Under the pieces are notes generated by a model. That model worked only from the letters and a program-made list of their open reading frames with translations. It searched no databases and was not told the DNA's origin. This document shows positions 42,652 through 51,493 of a stretch of DNA of 58,615 nt, in pieces (positions within the stretch are counted from its first letter, which is position 1; each line of letters opens with the position of its first letter). Source of the stretch: Amycolatopsis echigonensis (GTDB lineage Bacteria; Actinomycetota; Actinomycetes; Mycobacteriales; Pseudonocardiaceae); the NCBI RefSeq assembly GCF_014174495.1, contig NZ_JACJHR010000057.1, positions 1-58,615 of the forward strand, in the 5' to 3' direction. A program made the translations under genes and the position numbers.

Positions 42652-42768
42652 GATACCCGTTTGCTGAAGCGCCGCTTCTACGCGAGCTTTGCCGACCGTG
42701 ACGCGACGCTGCTCGCGATGTTCGACGAATTCAGCATGCTCCTGATCGATGCCTTCCAATCCGGTGCC
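42652..42768 (+). pseudogene. TetR-type regulator, N-terminal fragment
   Basis: The plus strand reads KRRFYASFADRDATLLAMFD then EFSMLLIDAF, the end of a TetR helix-turn-helix and the start of its ligand domain. The preceding HTH residues and the remainder are missing. It is a short relic next to the LLM remnant. Confidence 0.5.
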
Positions 42769-42867
42769 CACGGGGGGCATGGTCACCGCGCTGCTCATCG
42801 TCGCGGTCCCGCCGCGGTCGAGCCGAGTACCGGGTTCGGCGTGCGGCCGCGGGACGGCCTGGAGTGA

Positions 42868-43617
42868 CTAGGGGAGCAAGGCTCGCACCCTCGCCGGGTC
42901 CGGTCCCTCCGGTCCGATGAGGACGACGGCGTCGTCGAATCCCGCCTCGGCGTAACGCTGTAGAACTTCGGCGGACGGCCCGAGATCGTCCGTCGCGGAC
43001 ATCGGGATTGCGCACACGATCGCCCGGCGGCCGCCGGCGGCCCGGTATCGCTGGTGGGCGGCGATGATCTGATCGGGGTCGCGGCGGTAGGCAGAGGCCA
43101 GCCATCCGTCGAATTCGCGCGCTGCCCGCTCGACGTTGGCGCCCCAAGAGCCGAGCAGCAGCGGCGGACAGCCGGCCTGTCCGGGCGGGGCGAGGTCGGC
43201 CTGATCGTCTCGTCCGAGCTCGAGCAGATGGCGCAGTCGCGGCAGGTTCTCGGAGAAGACCCGGAAGCGCGCCCGGTAGTCCCGGTCGAAGGCGGCGTAG
43301 TCGAGGTCGGTCGATCCAGGGCTGACCCCGAGTGCCAAGCGGTCGCCGCATACTGCCCTGAGCGACAGGATCCGGTGTGCGAGGTCGGCGGGATGGTGCA
43401 GCGGTACCTGCAGGGTGGCGGTGCCGACCTCGATGTTGTCGACCGCGGTCGCTGCGGTGGCCAGCGCGACGAACGGGTCCGGCGCCAGGAAGCCGCGTCC
43501 GATCACCTGCGCGGCCCACAAGCTCTCGAAGCCCTCTCCGGCAAGCCGTTTCGCCCATTCGCCGATGGCGATCGGCGGCCCGGGGCCGAGGCGGGCGAGG
43601 GTGGCGCCGAGCCGCAT
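42868..43617 (-). CDS. LLM-class flavin-dependent oxidoreductase
   Basis: A 249-residue luciferase-like monooxygenase-fold protein: GEGFESLWAAQVIGRGFLAP, VGTATLQVPLHHPADLAHRI, and GDRLALGVSPGSTDLDY are family hallmarks for F420- or FMN-binding TIM barrels. It is shorter than the usual 300-350 residues. AAGGAG five nt before ATG 43617 supports the start. The gene follows an acetoacetyl-CoA synthetase gene by 23 bp on the same strand, probably one transcript. Cofactor (FMN or F420) and substrate are not determinable. Confidence 0.8.
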   Translation of the reverse strand: MRLGATLARLGPGPPIAIGEWAKRLAGEGFESLWAAQVIGRGFLAPDPFVALATAATAVDNIEVGTATLQVPLHHPADLAHRILSLRAVCGDRLALGVSPGSTDLDYAAFDRDYRARFRVFSENLPRLRHLLELGRDDQADLAPPGQAGCPPLLLGSWGANVERAAREFDGWLASAYRRDPDQIIAAHQRYRAAGGRRAIVCAIPMSATDDLGPSAEVLQRYAEAGFDDAVVLIGPEGPDPARVRALLP

Positions 43618-43640
43618 CCGCGCTCCTTTCTCGGGCCGGG

Positions 43641-45590
43641 TCAGCGGAATCGCTCCGCGGCGAACCGGGCGTACCAGCGCAGCGTGTCCGGGTCGTCGAT
43701 CGAGGACAGGTTCGCGGCCTTCTCCAATTCCTTGCCCGCCAACAAGTTCTTGACCGGCACTTCGAGCCGCTTGCCACTCAATGTGTGTGGCACGGCGGGC
43801 GCCGCGACAATCTCGTCTGGTACGTGCCGCGGCGTCAGCCGAGTTCGCAGGGTGTCGACGATCCGCCGTTCGAGCGCTTCGTCGAGCCGGTGTTCCGGTG
43901 CGGGGACGACGAACAAGCCAAGCCAGTATCCGTTGTCCGGCAAGTCGATCCCGACAACCAGGGAGTCGGCGATCTCCGGGATTCCCTCCAGCACGTCGTA
44001 GAAATCCCCGCTGCCGAGCCGCACGCCGTCCCGGTTGAGCGTCGCGTCCGACCGGCCGTGGACCGAGACGCTCCCGTCGGCGTGGACGGTCACCCAGTCG
44101 CCGTGCCGCCACACGCCGGGCCAGGTGTCGAAATAGGACTCGGCGTACCGGACGCCGTCCGGATCGTTCCACAGCCGCACCGGCATCGACGGCATCGGCT
44201 GGGTGATCACGAGGTCGCCGACCTCGTCGACGACCGGTCGACCGGTGTCGTCCCAGGCCGCACAGTCGACGCCGGCGAGGCGGCCGCCGATCCGGCCTGC
44301 CCGCACCGGGGCGTATTCGTTGCCGCCGACGAATGAGCCGGAGATGTCGGTGCCGCCGCTGGTCGAGTCGATCCGCAGATCCGGGCTGACGTGGTCGGCC
44401 ACCCAGCGGTAGCCGTCCGCGGGCAGCGCCGAGCCGCTGACCATCAGGTGCCGCAGCCGGCTCAGGTCGTGCTCCGCTCGGGGAGAGACGCCGGTCGCCG
44501 CAGTCGCCGTGACCACCGCGGCGCCCAGCAGCATGACGTTCGCGCCGGTGCGGGCGGCGACCTCCCAGATCGCGCCCGGCGGACGGGTGGGGCTTCCCTC
44601 GTAAAGCGTGATCGCCGCGCCCTGGCTCAGCGCGCCGAGCTGCATGTTCCACAACGCCCAGCCGGTCGAGGTGCAGGCGAACATCCGCTCCCCGGCGCGC
44701 AGCCCGCAGTACAGCCCCGACCACTTGAGCCCTTCGAGCGTGATTCCGCCGTGGCCGTGCACCAGGCCCTTGGGCGATCCGGTGGTGCCGGAGGTGAACA
44801 GGACCCACAGCGGATCGGAGAATTCGACCGGTTCGAACGCCAGCGGTTCGGGCCGCGAGAGCAGCTCGTCCCACGGCGTCGCACCGTCGGGATGCGGCTG
44901 GTCGAAGACATAGGGAACGTGCACGAAGCGACGCAGGCCCGGAAGGCTCTCGCGCAGGCGGGCGACGACGTCGCGGCGGTCGATCTCCTTGCCGTTCCAG
45001 TGGTATCCGTCGGCTGCGATGAGCACTGCCGGCTCCAGCTGCGCGAGGCGGCCGATGGTGCCGTCGGCGCCGAAATCCGGGGAGCAGCACGCCCACACGC
45101 CTCCGACCGCGGCGGTCGCGAGACAGGCGATCACCGCGTGTTCGGTGTTGGGCAGGTAGGCGGCGACCCGGTCGCCCGGCCGGACGCCCGCCCGGCGCAG
45201 CCAGCCGGCCGCGGCCGCCACCGCTTGGCGCAGCTCGCCGAAGGAGAACTCGCGTTCGGTCAGGTCGCCTTCTCGGACACAGATCAGCGCGGTGTCTTCG
45301 TCGGCGCCTCGGCGGAGCGCGTGGTGTGCCCAGTTCAGCCGTGCCCCGGGAAACCAGCGGGTGTCCGGCATGGGGCCAGCGGTCCGCACTCGCGTCCAGG
45401 GCGCGGTGAACTCGACGGCGTAGTAGTCGACGACGGAGGCCCAGAACCGGTCCAGGTCGGCGACTGACCAGGCCCAGAGCGCGTCGTGGTCGGGGAACGG
45501 CTGCCCTTCGCGCTCCTCCAGCCAGTTCAGATACGCGCGGAGCGGAGATTTCGCGATGCGGTCCGCCGTGGGGCGCCAGAGCACGTCCAT
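43641..45590 (-). CDS. Acetoacetyl-CoA synthetase (acetoacetate-CoA ligase)
   Basis: A 649-residue adenylate-forming enzyme, the usual length for acetoacetate-CoA ligase. An ACAS_N-type N-terminus (VADLDRFWASVVDYYAVEFT) is followed by the P-loop-like FTSGTTGSPKGLVHGHGG, the SGGTDISGSFVGGN segment and the adenylation Lys in HTLSGKRLEVPVKNLLAG near the C-terminus, a pattern characteristic of acetoacetate- rather than acetate-CoA ligases. It activates acetoacetate (or a related short keto acid) with ATP and CoA. The ATG at 45590 has no strong ribosome-binding site. It is divergent from the LLM gene at 45722. Confidence 0.85.
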   Translation of the reverse strand: MDVLWRPTADRIAKSPLRAYLNWLEEREGQPFPDHDALWAWSVADLDRFWASVVDYYAVEFTAPWTRVRTAGPMPDTRWFPGARLNWAHHALRRGADEDTALICVREGDLTEREFSFGELRQAVAAAAGWLRRAGVRPGDRVAAYLPNTEHAVIACLATAAVGGVWACCSPDFGADGTIGRLAQLEPAVLIAADGYHWNGKEIDRRDVVARLRESLPGLRRFVHVPYVFDQPHPDGATPWDELLSRPEPLAFEPVEFSDPLWVLFTSGTTGSPKGLVHGHGGITLEGLKWSGLYCGLRAGERMFACTSTGWALWNMQLGALSQGAAITLYEGSPTRPPGAIWEVAARTGANVMLLGAAVVTATAATGVSPRAEHDLSRLRHLMVSGSALPADGYRWVADHVSPDLRIDSTSGGTDISGSFVGGNEYAPVRAGRIGGRLAGVDCAAWDDTGRPVVDEVGDLVITQPMPSMPVRLWNDPDGVRYAESYFDTWPGVWRHGDWVTVHADGSVSVHGRSDATLNRDGVRLGSGDFYDVLEGIPEIADSLVVGIDLPDNGYWLGLFVVPAPEHRLDEALERRIVDTLRTRLTPRHVPDEIVAAPAVPHTLSGKRLEVPVKNLLAGKELEKAANLSSIDDPDTLRWYARFAAERFR

Positions 45591-45721
45591 GCCCGGAACA
45601 TAGCCGGGGCGGGCCGAATTTCGCGGCGCTGTTGTTCGGGATTTGAGAATCGCGTGTGCCCGGGTTGAGACGGCCGCGCCACGATCGGCTCCGACGACGA
45701 TGTCCCGAGGAGGCCGGACGC

Positions 45722-46708
45722 ATGAAGCTCGCTCTTTACCTGCCCAACTTCCGCGACGAGGTGACGCTGAAGGAGCTCGAGGACCTCACCGCGCTCGCCG
45801 AAGACCGCGACTTCGACTCCGTCTGGACCCTTGACCGGATCTGCGTGCCCGAGTCCTCCGACCGCGGGGAGCTGCAGTACCCGTTCGGCATGATGTCCGA
45901 CCTGCCGAACGCGCTGCCGGTCGTCGCGCGCGGCAAGTGGTTCCAGGGCATGACGCTGATCCCGTGGCTCGCCGCGAAGACTCAGAAGGTCCGGATCGGC
46001 ATGAGCATCATCGACACGCCGTACCGGTCTCCCGGCGTGCTGGCGGCCGAGCTCGCCACCCAGGACCACCTGTCCGGCGGCCGGCTCAACGTCGGCGTCG
46101 GCTCCGGCTGGATGCCCGAGGAGTTCGCCGCGGCCAGCGTCCCGCAGCTGTTTCCGCGCCGGCACGGCCACGTCCGCGAGACGATCGAGATCATGCAGGG
46201 CATCTGGTCCAACGAGCTGTTCGAATACCACGGCGAGTTCGCGGACTTCCCGCCGTCCGGCTTCGGCCACAAACCGGTCCAGCAGCCGCCGCCGATCTAC
46301 TTCTCCGGGCTCAAGGACCCGAAGCGCTCGGCCAAGCGCATCGCGAAGTACGGACTGCAGGGGTGGATCGGCATCCAGGACAGCCCGGAGGACATCAAGC
46401 GCTGGAAGGGCGAAATGGAGCGCGAACTGGGCGAGCTCGGCCGCGGCTTCCCGGACGGCTTCGACATGTGCAGCATGATCTGGTTCGTCATCACCGACGA
46501 GCCGATGGACCAGACTCCCGCGGGCAAGGCCACCAACCTGCTGGCAGGCAGCGCACAGCAGATCGAAGACATCCTCAAGCGGTACAAGGAAGCCGGAATG
46601 ACCATGCCGCTGCTGTGGCCGCCGTTCCGGGACGTGCCGACCGCGAAGACCATCGACGACATCAAGCGGCTGACCGAGGAGATCATGCCGAAGGTGAACG
46701 CCGCCTAG
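45722..46708 (+). CDS. LLM-class F420/flavin-dependent oxidoreductase
   Basis: A 328-residue luciferase-like monooxygenase-fold protein: MKLALYLPNFRDEVTLKELE, VRIGMSIIDTPYRSPGVLAA and LSGGRLNVGVGSGWMPEEF are typical of the F420-dependent branch common in actinomycetes. CGAGGAGG upstream of ATG 45722 gives a strong start. It faces the acetoacetyl-CoA synthetase gene across a 131-bp divergent region. Reaction and substrate are unknown. Confidence 0.85.
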   Translation: MKLALYLPNFRDEVTLKELEDLTALAEDRDFDSVWTLDRICVPESSDRGELQYPFGMMSDLPNALPVVARGKWFQGMTLIPWLAAKTQKVRIGMSIIDTPYRSPGVLAAELATQDHLSGGRLNVGVGSGWMPEEFAAASVPQLFPRRHGHVRETIEIMQGIWSNELFEYHGEFADFPPSGFGHKPVQQPPPIYFSGLKDPKRSAKRIAKYGLQGWIGIQDSPEDIKRWKGEMERELGELGRGFPDGFDMCSMIWFVITDEPMDQTPAGKATNLLAGSAQQIEDILKRYKEAGMTMPLLWPPFRDVPTAKTIDDIKRLTEEIMPKVNAA

Positions 46709-46842
46709 CCGCCGCGTTCATGTGCCCGGGCGACACCGCCGTCGCCCGGGCAAGACCGCGTGCTTGGCCCGCGCTGTCCTGGTGCGGCACGATGAGGGGT
46801 GGCCGCCGCGCGGCGGCCGAGTGTCCGGCGAAGGGGCCCGCG

Positions 46843-47529
46843 ATGACGGTCAGCGCGACGAAGCCGGGGCGGCTGGTGCTGGTCGTCGACGACGATCCGC
46901 GGGTGCGCACGGTCGTCGCGTGGCAGCTGGAGGCCGAGGGCTTCCGGGTCGCCGAAGCCGCGGACGGCCGCCGGGCTCTGGAGGCCATCGAACGGGAGCC
47001 CCTCGACCTCGTGGTCCTCGACCTCGCGTTGCCCGGGATCGGCGGTCTCGACGTGCTGCGCCGGCTGCGCGGGGGCGAACGGGATTCGGCGCTGCCGGTG
47101 ATCGTCCTTTCCGGCCGCAGCGGCGAGACCGATCGGATCGTCGGCCTCGATCTCGGCGCGGACGACTACCTCGTGAAGCCCTTCTCGCCCGGCGAGCTGG
47201 TCGCACGAGTGCGTTCGGTGCTGCGCCGTTCCGCACCCGCCGAACCGGTCGCCGCGGCCGGGCTGCGGATCGACCACGCCGCCCGCGAAGTCTTCGTCGA
47301 CGGACGCGAAACCGCCATGACTGCCAAGGAATTCGACCTGCTTGCCTTCCTGGCCGCACACCCGCGGCAGGTGTTCACCCGCGCCCAGCTGCTCGACCGG
47401 GTCTGGGCCAGCGCCGCCGAGTGGCAGAGCGAGGCGACCGTCACCGAGCATGTCCACCGCTTGCGCCAGAAGCTCGGCCCGCGTCCGGTCCGGACTGTGC
47501 GCGGCGTCGGTTACCGGTTCGAGCCATGA
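46843..47529 (+). CDS. OmpR/PhoB-type response regulator
   Basis: A 228-residue response regulator. The receiver domain (residues 11-125) contains the acidic pair VVDDDPR, phospho-acceptor Asp60 (LVVLDLALPG) and Lys112 (YLVKPFSP). A winged-helix DNA-binding domain follows (TAKEFDLLAFLAAHPRQVFT to VRTVRGVGYRFEP). GAAGGGG six nt upstream supports ATG 46843. It overlaps the sensor kinase gene (ATGA), forming a cognate two-component system. Targets are unknown. Confidence 0.9.
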   Translation: MTVSATKPGRLVLVVDDDPRVRTVVAWQLEAEGFRVAEAADGRRALEAIEREPLDLVVLDLALPGIGGLDVLRRLRGGERDSALPVIVLSGRSGETDRIVGLDLGADDYLVKPFSPGELVARVRSVLRRSAPAEPVAAAGLRIDHAAREVFVDGRETAMTAKEFDLLAFLAAHPRQVFTRAQLLDRVWASAAEWQSEATVTEHVHRLRQKLGPRPVRTVRGVGYRFEP

Positions 47530-49097
47530 CTCGCACGCGCGAGGCGACTTCTGACGCCGAAGCGTTGCTGCGGGCCCAATCAGGCGTCCTGGAACGGATC
47601 GCAGGCGGTGCCCGGCTGGCCGACGTGCTGGCCGAGGTCGCCGTCACGCTGGAACGGCTCATGCCCGGCTGCCACTGTTCGATCCTGTTGCTGGACCGGG
47701 ACTCCGCGACCTTGCGCCACGGCGCGGCCCCGTCCCTGCCGGCGGCGTACTCCTCCCGCATCGACGGGCTGCCGATCGGCAGCGACGCCGGATCGTGCGG
47801 TGCCGCCGCGTATCTCGGCGTGCCGGTCGTCGCGGAGGACGTCACGACCGACCCGCGCTGGGTGCGCTATCGAGACCTCGCCAGCGCACACCGGCTCCGG
47901 TCCTGCTGGTCGACGCCGATCCGCGGCCGTGCCGGCGTGGTCGGCACCTTCGCCGTCTACCACGAATGCACCCACCAGCCGACCGCCCGCGAACACGGCT
48001 TGGTGCACCGCCTGACCCATCTGGCCTCGGTGGCCATCGACCACGACTCGTTGTTCGGCGCCCTCGCCGACAGCGAGGAGCGCTTCCGGCGCGCGTTCGA
48101 CGACAACGTGATCGGCATGGCGATCACCGAGCCCGACGGTGCGGTGACCCGCACCAACGAGGCATTGCGGGAGTTGCTCGGCCGCACCGAAGACGAACTG
48201 GTCGGCATCCGCCTCGATCAGCTGCTGACCCCGACGGGACCGGACGCTTCCTTGTCGCATCCCGACGGCCGCACCCTGGACGTGGTCGTTTCTGTGTCGC
48301 CAGTGGTCGGCCCGGACGGCACGCCGGTGCGGCTGATCGCCAACGTCCTGGACGTCACGGAGCGGCGAGCGGCGGAACGGGAACGCCGTCGCCGCCACGA
48401 GGCGGAGGTCGCCCAGCGGGCAGCGGAGCACGCCAGCCGCGCCAAGACCGACTTCGTCGCGGCTCTGGGCCACGAGCTGCGCACCCCGTTGCAGGCCGTC
48501 ACCGGGTTCACCGAGCTGCTTGGTTCGCTCGACCTGCCGCCGGACCGGCGCAAAGCGGCGCTGGAACACATCGCCACCGCGGCCGGCCACATCCTGGCGA
48601 TGGTCGACGACGTCCTGGACGTCGCCCGGATCGAGGCCCGGTCCCTGCCGCTGCACCCGGCCGACGTCGACGTCACGGACGTGGTCACCAGCGTGCTGCA
48701 GCTGATGGAACCGTTGGCGGACGCGGAAAACGTCCAGCTGGCCAGCTCCGGCGAACCGGCCCGGTGCTGCTGCGACGAACGGCGGCTCAAGCAGATCCTG
48801 CTGAACCTGGTCTCGAACGCGGTCCGGTACAACCGGCCCGGCGGAACCGTCGAAGTCACCACTCGTACGGACGCTGGCCGGGTGGTAGTGGCCGTCGCGG
48901 ACAGCGGCCGAGGCATCGCGCCCGAGCACCTGGAACGGCTGTTCACGCCCTTCGATCGGCTGGGTGTCGACAGCGATCAGGGCGTCGGGCTGGGGCTGCC
49001 GCTGGCGAAGGGCTTGGCGGAGGCGATGGGCGGAGAGCTGACAGTCCGCAGCAAGGCGGGGGAGGGAACGTCGGTCGAGGTCTCCTTGCCGCGGTGA
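47526..49097 (+). CDS. GAF-PAS sensor histidine kinase
   Basis: A 523-residue soluble sensor kinase. Domains in order: GAF (about 20-175), PAS (about 183-280, ERFRRAFDDNVIGMAITEPD), a coiled linker, HisKA with phospho-acceptor His316 (ALGHELRTPLQAVTGF), and HATPase_c with N box (LLNLVSNAVRYN) and G boxes (DSGRGIAPEHL, GVGLGLPLAKGLAEAMGG). No transmembrane segment or signal peptide is present, so it should sense a cytoplasmic ligand or redox cue. It is coupled to the response regulator upstream by an ATGA overlap. Confidence 0.9.
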   Translation: MTRTREATSDAEALLRAQSGVLERIAGGARLADVLAEVAVTLERLMPGCHCSILLLDRDSATLRHGAAPSLPAAYSSRIDGLPIGSDAGSCGAAAYLGVPVVAEDVTTDPRWVRYRDLASAHRLRSCWSTPIRGRAGVVGTFAVYHECTHQPTAREHGLVHRLTHLASVAIDHDSLFGALADSEERFRRAFDDNVIGMAITEPDGAVTRTNEALRELLGRTEDELVGIRLDQLLTPTGPDASLSHPDGRTLDVVVSVSPVVGPDGTPVRLIANVLDVTERRAAERERRRRHEAEVAQRAAEHASRAKTDFVAALGHELRTPLQAVTGFTELLGSLDLPPDRRKAALEHIATAAGHILAMVDDVLDVARIEARSLPLHPADVDVTDVVTSVLQLMEPLADAENVQLASSGEPARCCCDERRLKQILLNLVSNAVRYNRPGGTVEVTTRTDAGRVVVAVADSGRGIAPEHLERLFTPFDRLGVDSDQGVGLGLPLAKGLAEAMGGELTVRSKAGEGTSVEVSLPR

Positions 49098-49221
49098 AGT
49101 CGTATGCACGCAGGGGCCTGCCCGGCACGCTCCTGCCAACGTCCGGACGTGTTGCCGCGTAGTTAGCCGTTTTCGCGAAGGAGCCCAAGGTCACTGCGCT
49201 GGCACCGACAACGGGTGTTGG
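49098..49221. other. Short gap before element remnants
   Basis: No gene or clear terminator is visible between the kinase stop and the small minus-strand gene at 49222. It marks the approximate left boundary of the integrative-element remnant region. Confidence 0.3.
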
Positions 49222-49563
49222 TTAGGCGGCTTCGTCGGATGGCGTGGACTGTCGGTGCAACGGTGTTGTGGGCCGGTGGGCGAGGTCGATGTCGAGGGCG
49301 AGTTGCTGTGCTGACGGGCGTCTCGGCTGGCGTGCTCGGGTCGGTTCGGTGCCGTGCGTTGGTGTTGTGGCCGAATGCGCTGCGGCGGCGGGCGGGGTTG
49401 CGGGTGGTTGCTGCCTGCTTGCTGCCGGTGAGTGCGGGTGTCGGGCGAGGTGGTGGAGTTTGCGGAGGTGCCGTTGGACAAGTCCGGCGCGGCGGGCTTC
49501 CTCGAAGAGGGCTCGGGCTGCTCCGTTCCGCGTCCGTCGGCTGGGCTCGCGGTGATGGGTCAT
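49222..49563 (-). CDS. Small basic protein, possible integrative-element accessory gene
   Basis: A 113-residue Arg/His/Pro/Thr-rich protein. The N-terminal ARALFEEARRAGLVQRHLRK is a plausible amphipathic helix; the rest is low-complexity. No domain was recognised. Small basic proteins of this type occur beside replication and transfer genes of actinomycete integrative conjugative elements, and a SpdB-like gene lies 600 bp to the right. The start, ATG 49563, has only GGGA upstream. It could be a fragment or a spurious frame in GC-rich DNA. Confidence 0.4.
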   Translation of the reverse strand: MTHHREPSRRTRNGAARALFEEARRAGLVQRHLRKLHHLARHPHSPAASRQQPPATPPAAAAHSATTPTHGTEPTRARQPRRPSAQQLALDIDLAHRPTTPLHRQSTPSDEAA

Positions 49564-49745
49564 GGTTGTCCCGGGGCAAGGGCGGGCAGGGAAAGATCAC
49601 ATGTGTGTCTCGGTCCGGTCAGCAGGTAGGGCTGGCGGGTCGTGAAGAACGTGCTCGTCGGGCTTCCGGCGTCGCGCGCGCCTGGCGTGGTGAATCGCTG
49701 ACGGGTGCGGTCCCGCGGACCCGGGAGGCGAAATCTCTCGCTGGA

Positions 49746-49778
49746 GAAACGCTGTGCTGGTGTCTCGCACAGCGTTTC
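49746..49778. repeat. 12-bp perfect inverted repeat
   Basis: GAAACGCTGTGC (49746-49757) pairs with GCACAGCGTTTC (49767-49778) across a 9-nt loop. The arms are less GC-rich than normal terminators here, so the hairpin could be a structured RNA, an element end or a recombinase site. Confidence 0.6.
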
Positions 49779-50101
49779 CCCTGGTGGTGCCCCCGGCAGG
49801 GCACACAGCAGATGGGAACAGCTCCGACCAGGGCTTTCTTGAAGGGGCGTCTGGTCGTTGAGCACCGCGTATCGCTCGATCGGACTAGCGGGTCAGTCTC
49901 GGCTCAGCTTGTCGGTGACGACGAGCCGACGCCAAGGAGCCGCGTGTGATCTGGCGGACTCCGCTGCGTCGAGCCGTGTTCACGCGGTGGACGCCCTGCA
50001 GCGCATTGCGCCGTGGGGCGTCTGAGATCGCGTTCCGTTCTAGTTCAGCTCGAACACGTCGTGCTGCGCGACGTGCCCGGCCAGACCTGCCGTTGTGAAG
50101 C

Positions 50102-50136
50102 GGCCCCGCCGGGTGCGTCACCACCACGGCGGGGCC
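50102..50136. terminator. Hairpin upstream of the SpdB-like gene
   Basis: GGCCCCGCC (50102-50110) pairs with GGCGGGGCC (50128-50136) across a 17-nt loop, 34 bp before the spdB-like start. It may terminate upstream transcription or act as a leader structure. Confidence 0.45.
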
Positions 50137-50170
50137 TTGACCCCCACCCTGTAAGGAGGGCGAGGACCCA

Positions 50171-51013
50171 ATGAGCGACGCTACAGAAACTGCACGTTTA
50201 GGCGAGGCTGGGCTTTCGCCCAATGTTGGAGTGGCTCAACATGCGACCGATCCGGCAACAGTTGTCCGCACTGTCACTGTGATCATGGGCGTCGTCGTCG
50301 CCCTCACCTTCATGTTTGGCTTCGGCAACGTCCTCAATCTGGCGCTCCGGCTTGGCGTGCCCGCCTGGGTTGCACCGCTCGTGGCTCCTGCGGTTGATCT
50401 CTCAATCGTTGGGCTGCTGCTCGGCACACGGCACCTGGCGCTCACCGGTGCTTCGCCGGAGGTGTTGCGGCCTGCCCGCCGGCTGCTGATCTTCGCGAGC
50501 GTGGTCACGCTCGCGCTGAATGTGGCAGAGCCTCTGGTCGCGGGCGAGTTTGGCAAGGCGGCGTTCGACGCGGTAGGACCGCTCCTGTTGATCGGTTGGT
50601 CGGAGGTCGGCCCCGGCCTCTTGCAGGCGATTGGCGCCACGAGTCGTGTGCCGGTCGCACGCGAAGTCGATCGGCCTGAGCCAGTTGTCGATGCGGATTC
50701 GGGTGATGGTGCGCCGGAGACGGGGCTCGAACTCGACGAGGACGTCCTGCCGAAGGGTGAGGAGCGAGCAGTCGTTGGGCGCACGCCGGAGGCTCTCTTG
50801 GCTCAGGCCCGGCGAGAAGACGCGGCTCACCGTGCGGCTCACCAGAAGCCGATCTCCGCTGACACGTTGCGCGTCCGTCTCGGGGTAGGGGCCACTCGGG
50901 CCCGTCAGCTCGTCAAGATCGTCCGGTCAGAGTTCGAGGAGCAGGTCGCCGTCGAGCGAGCCACGGGTGATGTGGTGAACGAAATGGAGGAGGCAACCAC
51001 CATGGCTGCATGA
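50171..51013 (+). CDS. SpdB/DUF2637-like conjugal spread protein
   Basis: A 280-residue protein with four hydrophobic segments in the N-terminal half (VVRTVTVIMGVVVALTFMFG through LLIFASVVTLALNVAE) and a charged C-terminal half ending in an HTH-like stretch (ADTLRVRLGVGATRARQLVK). This is the layout of DUF2637 or SpdB2-type proteins, which help spread pSAM2/pMEA-type integrative elements between hyphal compartments. GGAGGG and GAGG precede ATG 50171. No Rep, integrase or FtsK-like Tra gene is in the window, so the element is probably incomplete here. Confidence 0.7.
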   Translation: MSDATETARLGEAGLSPNVGVAQHATDPATVVRTVTVIMGVVVALTFMFGFGNVLNLALRLGVPAWVAPLVAPAVDLSIVGLLLGTRHLALTGASPEVLRPARRLLIFASVVTLALNVAEPLVAGEFGKAAFDAVGPLLLIGWSEVGPGLLQAIGATSRVPVAREVDRPEPVVDADSGDGAPETGLELDEDVLPKGEERAVVGRTPEALLAQARREDAAHRAAHQKPISADTLRVRLGVGATRARQLVKIVRSEFEEQVAVERATGDVVNEMEEATTMAA

Positions 51014-51094
51014 ACCGATCGTGTAGTGGCTCGGAACAGCCGTACCCGTGTGCCGGGCAAGCGGCGGACCGCGGCAGACCTGTCGCGGGTGGTG
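51014..51094 (+). other. Junction between the SpdB-like gene and the Hsp20 relic
   Basis: A plus-strand frame from GTG 51026 starts VARNSRTRVPGKRRTAADLS, which could be the beginning of another element gene, but it runs directly into the reverse complement of the Hsp20 relic. It appears truncated. Confidence 0.25.
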
Positions 51095-51225
51095 TCAGGA
51101 GCCGGAGATGGTGATACGTCGCGGCTTGGCCGCATCACTCTTGGGCACCCGCACGGTCGGCCAGGCTGGCGTCGATCTTGTCGACCTCCCCACGTCCCGC
51201 GGCAGCGACACGCGGTAGTCGCGGA
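51095..51225 (-). pseudogene. Hsp20 (small heat-shock protein) C-terminal relic
   Basis: Read on the minus strand, three frames give successive parts of an alpha-crystallin domain: FRDYRVSLPRDV, then VDKIDASLAD, then VRVPKSDAAKPRRITISGS and a stop at 51095. About 11 bases that should encode GVLT are missing between the last two parts, and another shift lies between the first two. It closely resembles the C-terminus of the partial Hsp20 at the window's right end (VRVPKTEAAKPRRIAINGK). It is a decayed copy of a small heat-shock gene. Confidence 0.7.
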
Positions 51226-51493
51226 ATCCGTCGCTCGATCCACGGATCAGAACCGGTTACGCGGGTGACGGATATCACGCAAACGTTGGGCTCAGCATGA
51301 TCACGTTGTGGAACACGCCTCGGCACGTGTTCGTCGTACAGAGGACGGGACTGTGCGGCGCCCTTTTCACCGTGCCGTACCGCGGGTGGCTTTCGATGCC
51401 CTCGTGGTGCTGCGGCAACCCATTCGGCGGCCCGATAGGACCACAGAGCCGCACGGTCCTTCACCGGATCTTCCGTGGACGGTCGGGGAAAGG
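51226..51493. other. Upstream region of the DivIVA-like gene
   Basis: About 270 bp with no supported gene. It must contain the promoter of the DivIVA-like gene, but no clear -35/-10 pair was seen. Confidence 0.3.

Larger units (their letters stand above)
49564..50170. other. Non-coding stretch with two strong hairpins
   Basis: About 600 bp without a supported gene. It contains the hairpins at 49746-49778 and 50102-50136. Short frames on both strands lack ribosome-binding sites and motifs. It may be a former region of the integrative element, where small genes or regulatory RNA would be expected. Confidence 0.4.

Noticed and set aside
49090..49105. A fifth LacI-type operator (GTATGCA near 49098)
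   Set aside because: Only a half-site matches and no symmetrical arm or related gene is present.
49098..50170. A tRNA or attachment site flanking the element remnant
   Set aside because: No cloverleaf or T-loop sequence such as GGTTCGAAT could be found.
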